DNA from: Rhizopus sp. PT2906 | Lineage: Eukaryota; Mucoromycota; Mucoromycetes; Mucorales; Rhizopodaceae | Reading direction: 5' to 3' | DNA length: 44,241 bases | Assembly: GCA_025529335.1 (NCBI GenBank) | Contig: JAMYHX010000364.1 | Span: 1-44,241 of the forward strand | Part shown: piece after piece, positions 11,566 to 22,273 of the stretch | Layout of the letters: every line of letters begins with the position of its first letter | Numbering within the stretch: the first letter of the stretch is position 1 | Translations under genes and position numbers: made by a program | Notes under the pieces: generated by a model | Database searches by the model: none | The model's input: the letters and a program-made list of their open reading frames with translations, nothing else | Told to the model about the DNA's origin: nothing

Positions 11566-13480
11566 GTTGCAGGAAGAAAAAAAAAAAAAAAAAAAGTATA
11601 AAGAAAAAAGAAGTAATGCCTTTTTTTTTTACCCAATTAAATTTATAGCTTTCGCTGCTTAAAAAAAGTTTTTGTTCAAATGCGTCGATAAAAGATGACT
11701 ACAAAAAAAGTAAGGATTATATGTATTATGAAGGCAGATGTTTCCTTAAGGGCTTTATAATAAAGGGGAAGAGTAAATGATGAGTAGGCTATTATTTCTT
11801 TTTTTTCTTTGCAGTAATGTATTTTTTAAATAGTAAAATGGATGGGGTTCCCCCCTAATCTCCCCCCAAAGTCACAACACTCTATTGTTCATGTATTACA
11901 CAAAAAAGTGATATGCACTTGACCTCAAAGATTCCCTTTTTTGTTATCATTGTCATACTGTATTCTGACAGCTTTCCCACCAAAGTCACGACTAAAGAAA
12001 TAGATGGTTTCGCTCGATTCTTTTCACAAGAAAAGGACAGAAGGGAGATACTCTAGGAGAGGTTAAGGGAGTAAATGGAACTAGGGATGATTCATAAAGG
12101 CGTGTCTACCCCTATTCATTGATCAAATGACGAATGAAATATAAATACACAAGTAGGCCAATTTTACAACGCATGTATGCACTCTTTCCAATTCCCAAGG
12201 ATGCACAAGGTTTAGAAGAAAGTGTTGTCAGTTCCTATAGTGACTTGATTAAAGTGCGCTCAGTCCATCTTGAGACACATGATAATGCCGTACTGCTAGT
12301 CTATTTTGCCGTATCTATGTCCGTACAAGTCATGCCAGCGATAACATGGTTCAGAAAATAAAAGTAGGACTTGATCGCGCAATTTGTTCTTTATTACTGA
12401 TGATCACAAAAGAATATAGAGAAAGAAAGGAGGGGAAAAATAACTGGACTTTTGTGATGACGCCCATTAAGAAAAGAGTTCCTCTCCCCTTTCTTTGTTT
12501 CTCCTTTATCGAATTCTTTGTCTTTTTTTTTCAGTAAACTATATGACATGATTCTTTTGTTCATTTGTAGCACTTATCGTGACCCAGTTGTTGTATACTA
12601 TAGCATCACTTTACAAAAGTTTATCCATATACAGAAATAAGGTTAGCTATCCTCCTATGTTGTAAAATGGTGTAATTATTATCAGAAGAAAAAAAAAAGA
12701 AAGTAACACAAACAGGAAGAATAAAGAAAAAGACTTTTTACTATCTGTACGGACCGAACATGTGACGCATGAACACTTTTTTACCTTGATCTCGTCCTAC
12801 TCTCTTTATTCTTATTGCACTTTCAATAAGAGCCTTGGAGTGCAGCCAAAAATAAGCACTTATTAGTACATGAACAACAATACCGTTACCGCATTTACTA
12901 GCAATTGCTAATCTTACCCTGCAATTCTGCCAGTTGACTCAGTATATGGTGCTTACCAGACATACAGAGCCAGAGTTGCGGATTCACGAGGTAGACGTCG
13001 GATTCAGAGAGATGATGGAAACGCAGCCTCTATCTAACCTAGAAACAGACACAGAGCAGACCCTGCTGATCACACCTTTGCTGCATAGGGGAATGCTACG
13101 CGCGCTCCATTTTTACTAGAGGCGCCCTTTTTGTGTGTATGTCAGACTCCGTTTCTTCAATAATTGTCAAGTCGATATATCCTCATAAGCTGAGCTTCCA
13201 AATCCGTTATACACTCATCATGCAAGCCAACTAACAATAAAGGTTTACTATTAAGGGACTTATTAAGCAAACTATAGCCATATACAAAAATGAGTATGTC
13301 TCTAGTAAAAACGGAGCGCGTGGAGCATTCCCTTATATTTATCATTATATTTAACAAACAATGAAATAAAAACGTTGTCAATAAACAGCGAATCCATCAA
13401 ATGTCGCCCATTGCAGTAGTATCACAGCATAGGTAGATGAGGCTCTTTGCTCTTTATTGTTTAAAAGCATTTATTACAGC
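11566..13480. other. Gene-poor stretch with no confident coding sequence
   Basis: About 1.9 kb lies between the acyl-CoA synthetase start and the F-box-like relic. It holds the acyl-CoA synthetase promoter, short runs of C and T, and several ORFs of 60-75 codons (12134-12361 +, 12934-13119 +, 13157-13381 -). None of these has a recognisable domain or plausible splice partners. A minus-strand open frame without an early ATG (12930-12741) encodes a basic tail; it is treated under findings. No tRNA or rRNA was recognised. Confidence 0.6.
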
Positions 13481-14536
13481 ATCTCATGATAATGATAACA
13501 ATCCGACCTTGTCTTTCAGCACACACAAAGAACAACCCCTAAAGAATCTCGGTTTGTTTGTGTATCATGGTATCTTTTAACCACATTGTATCTTTTTCGT
13601 AGCATTCAAATCAAGAAGACGTCTCAAATTGGTGAATTCATAGACTTTCAAGAAAATCCGGCATCTGATCAATTTGTTCCACTTGGGAAATATGTCAAAC
13701 GGGTCATTACTAGTGGGAGCAAATGGATGGCTGATATGTGGTTACTAGACAAACATTTTGTCAAATATTGCCCTGAGGTTACATGGGCTAGCATTTCTCT
13801 GTTTGTGGAGGCAGCTTGTATTATAACTTACTTAAAGTTGATGATAATATAAGCTTCATAGAATTGATCGGAATACTGAAGATCAAATGTTTACATTGAA
13901 TTATTACTACAAGATTGATGAATGTCTCAGACATTGCCTGTCAACCTTTTAAACTTAAAGCGTGTAATTCGATAAAATGGAGCGTAACCGGCTCGACAGT
14001 GCTCACCATAGGTTTATGCAAGTCATGGGACCATACAATCGAATGCCAAGTTAGGCTACCCTTTGGTTTGTTTATTGTCCTTATCGAAAAAGATGATTTT
14101 ACAAGCAGCAAAATGCCAAACTCTCATAAAGTGTGCTTAGAGGAAAAATAGATCGGGCTCTTCGTATCAAAACCTGTCGCTTTATTTATAGAAAAGGCAT
14201 ATAACTTGTAGGAATTGGCTCTTTGCGGGCACAAATTAAAGGATACTCATGGTTTGTCTTGATTTTTTCAACAAGCTTGCTATCTCTTTTCTAAACTTGA
14301 AAGAGTTACATTTATACAAACTCAAAATATTACACGGTGATGACAACTTTAGAGATAAGCTAATAGACTTGGGTGATCTGTACTTGCAAAAGTTATCATT
14401 TAGTGCCGATGTATTGTTTCATCTTTCAAAAGCTCCAGTGACACAGCCTGTATGCGTAGAAATATATGATATTTTTGTCTACAGATCAAGACATGATAAT
14501 GAAAGCTCCCCCTTCAGAAAGCCTTCAAACGACTAA
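13480..14536 (+). pseudogene. Decayed F-box/leucine-rich-repeat-like gene
   Basis: Three plus-strand fragments in shifting frames look like one broken gene. The first, around 13550-13852, reads CVSWYLLTTLYLFRSIQIKK and continues QIGEFIDFQENPASDQF, then YVKRVITSG. This has the shape of the end of an F-box followed by the linker common in fungal F-box proteins. The second (13870-14150) has short in-frame pieces such as ISFIELIGILKIKCLH, then a stop. The third (14249-14536) reads FLNLKELHLYKLKILHGDD, like a leucine-rich repeat. No ATG, splice pattern or single frame joins them and the N-terminal F-box helices are missing. F-box proteins recruit substrates to SCF ubiquitin ligases. The family assignment is by pattern and is tentative. 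Confidence 0.42.
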
Positions 14537-14684
14537 TGGTACCATAGTTTAATGCGCTGTGCATTCCTTAACGTCTCGGTAAGTGTAAAACGATAATAGA
14601 TTACTTTTTATTCGTTAGTCTTCTAGTTAAATGGGCTACTTGTATTACAAAGTTTAGCACTGTTTCGAAATGCTCGGGTTCTAC

Positions 14685-15350
14685 TTAGACAGAAGGAGGG
14701 CCATCTCTTCTAATTATACACTTTTTTATTTTACATCTATTGGGCGTCCTTTTGTTCTTGAGCTGATTTTTTTTAAGATATCTCGCTTTCTTTAGCGCCT
14801 TTCTTCTCTTCTTTTCCTTTTCTAATTTCGCTTTTTTCCTTTGTTCTTTCTCTTCTGGACTTGGCTCCTTGTTTGCTTCAGGCACCTGTCAAGAATTGAT
14901 TACGTAAGCATTGGTTGTATATGCTTTATGGATCCTTACCTGTTCATCGGATGGTAACTGTCCAGTTTTGATTAGATATCTTTCGCGTCGACGATGTTGT
15001 CGACTTTGTAAATGGATTTCAACTTGTTTTTCATTCTTTAGTTGTTTATCAGGACAAATATTACAGGTATATATTTCAATCGTTTGTTCGCCCTTTTCTT
15101 CTTCTTGTTCTTCTTCTTGTTCTTCTTCTTCTTCTGAAGAGGATCCTGCGCCTGCATTAATGGCTGCAATTAATGCTTTACGAGCCTTCTTCTTTTGCCG
15201 CCTTGTCTCTTCATCGTCCGAATTGTCACTATCTGAATCTGTATCTGTATCTGAGAATACACCAGCGAGCTTCTCTTCTTCATCATTAGGATCGAATTCG
15301 TTCTCTTCAATATGCTGCTTGGCTAATTCCTTTCGAACACGTTTGAACAT
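14685..15350 (-). CDS. Acidic/basic C2H2 (U1-like) zinc-finger protein
   Basis: There are two exons, 15350-14940 and 14885-14685. The intron (donor GTAAGG, acceptor GACAG) falls between codons, giving 203 residues. Residues 1-92 are highly charged, with an Asp/Ser-rich block and Glu/Gln runs encoded by TTC-type repeats (15105-15140). A single zinc finger follows with C96, C99, H113 and H119 (C-x2-C-x13-H-x5-H), a spacing like matrin/U1-type fingers that bind RNA. The C-terminal 80 residues are lysine-rich (KKRRKALKKARYLKK) and look like a nuclear or nucleolar signal. The architecture suggests a role in RNA processing or ribosome assembly, but I cannot name an orthologue. A 39-base A tract (15370-15408) lies only about 20 bases upstream of the start. 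Confidence 0.72.
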
Positions 15351-15369
15351 TTTAGATTAGAAGCTTTAG

Positions 15370-15411
<42 letters not shown>

Positions 15412-15838
15412 GCTTTATTGTCTTGTATAGAGTGACGGTTTTTCTTTTCCAAAAATGGAAATCATCAATCAGCGAAAGGCGCAGGAGACTGTTCCATGAT
15501 AGTTAGTGTTGAAATACAAGTGCGATAAAAGTGCCCAGCGTGTCTTCTTGACAAAATGATTAGTAGTAGACATGATTATTTAACCCATACAGAATGTTGA
15601 TTTGCTACAGACAGTGAAATGATCTGCTCATTCAAAGAAACAGTTATTTTTACAATACAGTCGAGTGCGTGTGTTCCCATATAAAGCAATCAAATCAGGT
15701 CGTTATACAAATTTAGAAATACAACCGACCCGCTTGAGTACTTTGGAGGACAAGGTTGTAAACATAGCGCTTTAATCTACAGTAAACTCCTCTGATGTGT
15801 ATTCTATTATATATTTTACGTTATTAGAATGATACATC
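15351..15838. promoter_or_regulatory. Divergent promoter region between the zinc-finger gene and HIR3
   Basis: This 488-base spacer separates two divergently transcribed genes. It contains A39 at 15370-15408 (T39 in the sense of the zinc-finger gene). Poly(dA:dT) tracts of this kind commonly exclude nucleosomes at fungal promoters; that role here is inferred. A TATATTTTA-like stretch at 15811-15819 lies near the tentative HIR3 start. Confidence 0.5.
15370..15408. repeat. 39-base poly(A) homopolymer
   Basis: An uninterrupted run of 39 A on the plus strand, the longest of three runs of 30 or more in the window (the others are at 4478-4507 and 39272-39306). Confidence 0.95.
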
Positions 15839-18800
15839 ATGAATGATCACACTTTAGAAGAAGGCAGCCCGCCATTTCCAGTTATAGACAGGCTGGGCAC
15901 TTTATTACCAGAAAAGTCACGGTAAAAAACTCCATCTACTTTTGGTGTTAATGGGTTGAATCTCTTCCCTTTCAACGAATTATTAAAGTTTTATGGTAAA
16001 ATAAAACCCTCTTTTACCTTGTTTTAATCTAACATGCGGGCGTGTAGAATAGCTGGTGTACTATTAATAAAGGCGTTGTTGTCAGCAAGAAGGCAGAAAG
16101 TGGAGCACAAGTAACAAAATTACACATTGTTTCAATTAATATGTTAAACCTCCATCATTAGGTAGAGGAATTAGTGGCCATTTATGAAGAAGCACTAAGA
16201 CTACAACAAAAGGGACACATGGATGAAGCCAAAACCAAGTATGAAGAACTGATCGATCATAAATACTTGAAGAAGGAAGCAAAGAATGTAATAAAATACG
16301 CGCGCGTGTAAAGTCGATTGTTTTAACATGACATTAGATGAAAAACACAAACAACAACAAGAATAATGAAGATCAGAATTCGCTTGTATCAGCTTTATTC
16401 TATGTTGTTTCCAAGAATTATGCAGCCGTATTGGAAGACGAATATATAAAGAATAACAACATTGATTCTGCAAAAGATGCTCTGAAATACTACTTACAAG
16501 TAGAATAATAAAAGCAAATCCAAGTACACTTTTACTGATATGCAACTACGATTTTTAGGCAGTGGAGATTGATCCTACAGATCATTCAGTGTGGTATAGT
16601 ATTGGACAGTTATCAAGAAGATTAAAGAATCTACGCTTTGCCAGGCTGGCATATGAAAAAGGAATGCTTGCAAACAGTACAGGAAAGAGTGTTTTGGATA
16701 CCATTCGTGATCAGTTGACTCCTATTCAATGGAAATGCCTTGAAGGCATCTGCACAGTAAGTGTCAGGTTCATATTCTTGCACACCATTTTAACTGTTGT
16801 GTATAGGTATTATATGATATCGGTGACTTTTACACGTGTCGTTATTATGTAGAAGGCGCATTGAAATACTATCCAAAATGGGAGTCAGGCGAACTATTAT
16901 TAGAAAACATGAACAGTGAGCACATGATGGAATCCATGGATATGGAGAATGACCAGGAAGATGCGACACCAATACATGTAAAAATAGAAAGACCCGACCT
17001 ATCCGTACTAATGGAAAAGTTATTTGCTGTCTATAAGAAGCAATCCACTGCGAATAACTTAGAAGAAGAGATCGAAGATGAGTCTCTAGAACGCGATATA
17101 GACATTGGCAACACGTCATTTGTAAATGCTGCGATCAAAATAACAATTGACAAGCGTGATGACGATTTCAGATCGATACCCACAAGAGAAGAAGCGATCG
17201 TGCCATCCTCGGTCAGTAATCCAATATCCGCCCCTGTGATTCAACTTGTAAACACAGAAGAAGGTGTATCCAACGGTATAGCCATAAATCCACAAAAAAG
17301 AAATAGAGAAGATGATGCCATAGTGGTAGAAGACGAAGATAGTGAGCAAGAAGATAAAAAACCAAGTCTCAGGTATGCTTTTATAATCATCGTTAGAGAA
17401 GAAAAAGTGCTCACTTTGTAAAAATAGAACATCAAGACGCAAGAAGGAAAAATTATTGAATAATGAAACTTCTCGGCTAAAAATGCTCGAGGAAGAAAAA
17501 GAATTCAACGCAAAGATGCAAAGATTTTATGATTCATTAAAAGACATACCCAGCCTGTACAGAGACAATCCATGGTTTGAACCACAACAATCCGTGATAT
17601 CCGTACAACCTAGTTTTTGGGACTGGTTTGATATAAAAATAAGTGAATTAGATAGCACATACTGCTGGGACATGGATGGAAAAAAGTAAGAAAGGATTAA
17701 ACAAGTTAGAATGATATAACCAACATATTTCTTCAAAAGGGGTGATCTTGATTCTCTTGAAAGCAATAGTAAAGGAAAAGGCCTGACCTTATTTTCATTA
17801 AACCATACCAAGAGTGGGAGTCATGAACAACAGTTTATTCACTTTGTGAAAGAGACTATTCACAGGTTGAATGAAAATAATTCAGGTATTGTGGATACCC
17901 TTTGTAGATTAGTTAGTGCAGTAGTGAAGAATGATATGGATTTGGACAATGATACACCATTCTTAAGCAACAACCTGCTGGAACTCATAACTGACATCAT
18001 TACTGCTCTTGATATGAATTTCATAAACTGCATGATATGTGTAGATGATGATGAAAAGGCTCTGGTATGCATATGATTCAATTACACAAACCACAGATTG
18101 ACCCCTCTTGTAGATGACACTTCGAATTTGCGAGTATTTTATCGATAGATTGATTCGAACCATCATGGTGGCTACACACGAAACGAGTCCTCATGTTGGC
18201 TTTTCGACAAATTACAAAAAGAAGATGTCAAACTTGCTATCAAAACAATCCAAAGTGAAACAAATAGAGAATCTAATGGAGGCTACCAAAGTGTGGGTGG
18301 ATTTGCTGCAGCGTGTCTTATTCAACCTGTCTGCACAATGGATTCAATCCAACGTGAAAACAGAGACACCTGAGGAAAATACAATACTATCTGATGATGA
18401 GCAAAAGGTTTTGTTGCGGTATTGGATTATCCATGGGAAACTGGCTCAATGTCAGGATGATATTCAAAGCGCCTATGATTTTTATGAAAAATGTAAAAGG
18501 CTGTTGAAAGCAAACGCGTCTCTCACAACCATGAATATAAAAAGGTAACCTAATGCACATCTTTAACGAATACTCACTCCCTTCTTTCTTTAAAAAGTAT
18601 GTATGATTCCTTTATTGATCTCAACAGCATCGAAAACAAGTTATCCCTACTACAAGTGGGAAAATTAGTGATCCAAGCCAAAGAAAAGAGCGACATTGGC
18701 GATTTTTCTACTGTTATTGAAGTGATCAAGCCTATGATTAAGTCAAATCTTGATATAGATGATCCTATTGGATCTGACGAAACAATTCAAATGACCCTCT

Positions 18801-21624
18801 TGCTTGCAAAAGCATACGTTCAGGCGAAACAGCATGTGGAGGCATGGAATAGCTATAAACAAGTCTTTGTTGCTTTAATCAACCAGCTCGTGGCTTATGG
18901 CTTTAGACAGTTTCAATCGAAATCAATCTTGTGTAAAGACGAAGATACACTATTTTTCAAAATGGGAAAGCATTTGGCTGAAGTGATGGATGAACTTGTG
19001 ATGCTGCTACAACATCCCAAGTCGGATGGTAAACGTCGTAGATCCACTTTAATATTGTGTACTCATTTATACTGTAGAATGGCTTATCAACGTAGTGGAT
19101 AAGGATTTTATGGATGGATTGTCTGTTTTGAAAAGGATGACACTATTCTATATATTTAGACACCCAGACTTTGTCCCACTTGTCAACAATTTTAGCTCAC
19201 CAGACAGTATCCCTCATACACCGTCTCGAACGACGAAATCGAACAAATTTAATTCTATTGTGGTCAAATCGTGGGTTATTAGTTCGCACATCATAAAGCA
19301 AGTGTTGGCATCTCAAGTACAGGATACCTATAGCATCAAATTTAGTTGGGTAAAATTATTACAGGAGTTGCATGATGAACTTGGAGAAAGAGAGATTTGC
19401 TGCGTGGCCAATAGTAAGAGATTGTTTGATCTGTTTTTTTTAAAAAAAGACTAATATGTCATATATATATATATATAGACGCCTTTTTGCATCATCTATT
19501 AGACTGCTTAATAGAGACGGATGGTCAAGCATTTCGAAAAGACATTTATCAATGTTATCATTGTATATATGGTGTTCACCTTGGTGTAAGCCTTATTTAA
19601 ACTCGGCGAACTATGTGTATTAATTTATATTTAGGGCGAATCTGATTTAATCGAAGAACACTACTGTACACATATAAACATGGACCAAAAGGCTGCTGAA
19701 CGCTTGTTTAACCTGGTTGCGGATGCGGCAGTGAAACGATTGAAGAGTGGGTCATTATTAAAGGGCGACCTGAAAGAAGTTGTAGAAGCCGTATCTGACT
19801 TGTTTGAAGAGCTTCCCAAGGTGGACAATCAAAGCCCTCTACATTTCAACAGAACAATCATCAAAAACCATCTGAATAGAGACATTAGTCTTTCATCGTC
19901 TATTTCCAGTTTATATAGAAAAACACTTATACCTACTGTGCCTATTGATGGAAAAAAGCATAATATATCACGTAAGCTAATTTGGGTATGGCCAACATGT
20001 GTCTCAACCTGTTCTATAGACGTTTACTATAAAATATTTTGGATTCGAGGCAAGACACTTCGTATTCAAATTAAAAATAGGCCCAAGATTGCTAGTGAGA
20101 AAAACATGGTTGATCTTGAGACGGCTATAGATGAATTCACTGTAAGAGGACCGAACCAGATGATATATAAGCTAACCTTTATCTGTTAGTCGCATTTAGT
20201 GCTTAATTCTGATGATAGCAATGCTTGGTATGACCTTGGAGCATGCTATCACCAGCTTGCAGATGAAGAATTGCACTGGAGCGCAACGAATGTGAATTCT
20301 CATAAAAATCTTATTGCAGAGTATCAAAAGGTAAATGAGAAAACAAGGAAAGCATTCGTATACTGATTTTTGTTTTCTTTAGAAAGCGCTCCATTCGTTG
20401 TTAAGAGCTATTTACCTTGGAGGTTTAGCACTCAATTCCTCTCAAAAGCATGAACTGTTTATGCAATTGGGTGATCTTTTGTATTCTATGGCTAGTCCGC
20501 CTATGGACATGTTGGCTCTTAAGCCCGAAGAAGTCAACAATTACCTGGATGCTGAGGGTGCCCTTGTGAGTGTAAAGAAGGAGACTCCTCATCGGAAAGC
20601 GGCGTATAAACTATCTCTGGCGATGTACATTCATGCGTTCAAAAATAAGATTCCACAGAAACAACAATGGCCGTAAATACATGATGCATACTCGAGATAT
20701 ATGTCTTATTTTATATAATAGGTGCTACTATGCAATAGGTAAATGCTTTGCAAAAATTGATCGTCCACCCAAGGTAAAAATAGGGGCATCATTTCGTTAT
20801 AGATAATAACTTTTTTTTTTTTTGTCGTTAGGAGGTACTTGATTGGTTCATACATGCCATCCGCTTGGGTGGGCATAATGAAGGGTCAAAGGAGGGTCCA
20901 CTTGAGCCAGTCTATAGTCTTTGCTCTTACCTTACCAAATACCTTTACCAACAGAAAATTAGCACAAGCCTTGTGATGGAGTACTTGAGGATGGAGGCGA
21001 ACATAAGAGCAGCACAAATGACAAACGGCCCACCTGAAGAGCTAGGGATGAATACATTTCATATTAACTCGGTTGAGAATCATGGTCTGATAGAAAGCGC
21101 TGCTGGTTATATGCCCTTAGATGTCGCGTCTGCCTATTCAGCCATTCTCAAACGGCTTGTGGATATTACACATGCAGATACAAAGAACTGGCATCACCGC
21201 CCAGTCTATCGAGTAGGGGAATAAGCATAACATATATGCATTATTAACTATTTTCTTAAAATAGATTGCATGGATACATTACTACATTTTCCGTAATCCG
21301 GACAAGGCCAAATCTGAACTTGTCAAATTATTTACTTTAAAACCAACCATAAAGAATCACATCAACATCTGGAAACCAACCTCGGAACTGTAAGTTTTAA
21401 ACTAGTTGGCATTGCAAAACTAACAAGATGATAGCCCAGGAAAACATTATGTCTATATCCACAAGTACACCATGTTCCTTATCAAGCTTGCCAAAGAAAC
21501 TCGAGATGAGAGTACGTTGGATCAATTGAATCGCAAGCTCCGTAAAGCTCAAAGCCTTTTATTGAATTATGAACAAGTGATGAATGAAATATCACATATT
21601 GAAAAGTCTGAACAAAAGGATTAA
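15839..21624 (+). CDS. HIR3: Hir3/CABIN1-type subunit of the HIR histone chaperone complex
   Basis: Hir3 (CABIN1 in animals) is the large TPR scaffold of the HIR/HIRA complex, which deposits histone H3-H4 outside S phase and represses histone genes. The N-terminal part shows VEELVAIYEEALRLQQKG, then MDEAKTKYEELIDH. It continues with AVEIDPTDHSVWYSIGQLSR, NLRFARLAYEKGM, WKCLEGIC, and VLYDIGDFYTCRYYVEGALK across an intron; this is the family's TPR core. An acidic stretch and R-T-S-R-R-K-K follow at about 17340-17450. Later exons are alpha-helical and end in a coiled-coil tail with the TAA at 21622. There are many introns of 45-70 bases. The start is uncertain: the ATG at 15839 joins in phase (exon end 15921, acceptor AATAG near 16053), but its first 28 residues are not diagnostic. 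The product should be near 1500 residues, within the family range. Confidence 0.85.
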
Positions 21625-22273
21625 ATAAACTTGAACGGAGAGATGAAATGCTGGGCAAAATTATCCGCACTCGGAAGTTTTTTTGATGGTATGCTTTTTT
21701 TTTTTTGCATACTAAGTTGACAGTCTTTTTTAAATTTGACAACGCAAGTATGTCAATTAATTCCCCTTTATTAGATCTATTGTGCCTTTGTATTGTGAAT
21801 AAATATCGGAGAATTCAGTTGTTCTTGTTTTGAACTAGATATATTAGTTAGACTATACTTGAACTTTTTAAAAATAGCTTTATTAAAATTGTTCGATTTA
21901 CTATCGCCCAGCCTTAAGGAGATTTTTTTTTTTTTTTGTGAAAACACACATGCCAATTAAAGGGGGGAGATGTCTTCTATTATCCCTTTCAAAAAAGGGA
22001 GTAAAAATAAAAGATGTGGGAAAACAGCCCAGGCTTGAAAAGAAAAAGCCCGTATATAGACTTGATATTTAAACACCAAAAACAACAAGAGAGAGTGAAG
22101 GGAAAGAATGGATTCGTTAGAGTTACTTTTACTGCGACTAGTTTTTATCATAATGTTCTCGGCTCCTATTTTATTTTGAGCCTTTTGGAGGATATATAAG
22201 CTTCGAATTCTTGAGGTTTTATTCACTTTTCGTTTACTTTTTCACTTCCTCCCCCTTTTTTTTACATCAAAAA
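21625..22273. promoter_or_regulatory. HIR3 3' region and CotH-gene promoter
   Basis: A 649-base intergenic region with T-rich tracts (about 21690-21710 and 21924-21938) and a purine-rich GGGGGGAGA at 21961-21969. The downstream part leads to the TATA box of the CotH gene. No gene seen. Confidence 0.5.
22193..22199 (+). promoter_or_regulatory. TATA box of the CotH gene
   Basis: TATATAA lies 75 bases before the ATG at 22274. An in-frame ATG at 22211 is only 12 bases after the box, so it probably precedes the transcription start. This supports 22274 as the translation start. Confidence 0.65.

Noticed and set aside
12134..12361. 75-codon plus-strand ORF starting MKYKYTSRPI
   Set aside because: No recognisable motif, no splice partners and a stop soon after; not enough to call a gene.
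22211..22273. Upstream in-frame ATG of the CotH gene
   Set aside because: It is only 12 bases past the TATA box, and starting there would bury the signal peptide; the ATG at 22274 fits both.
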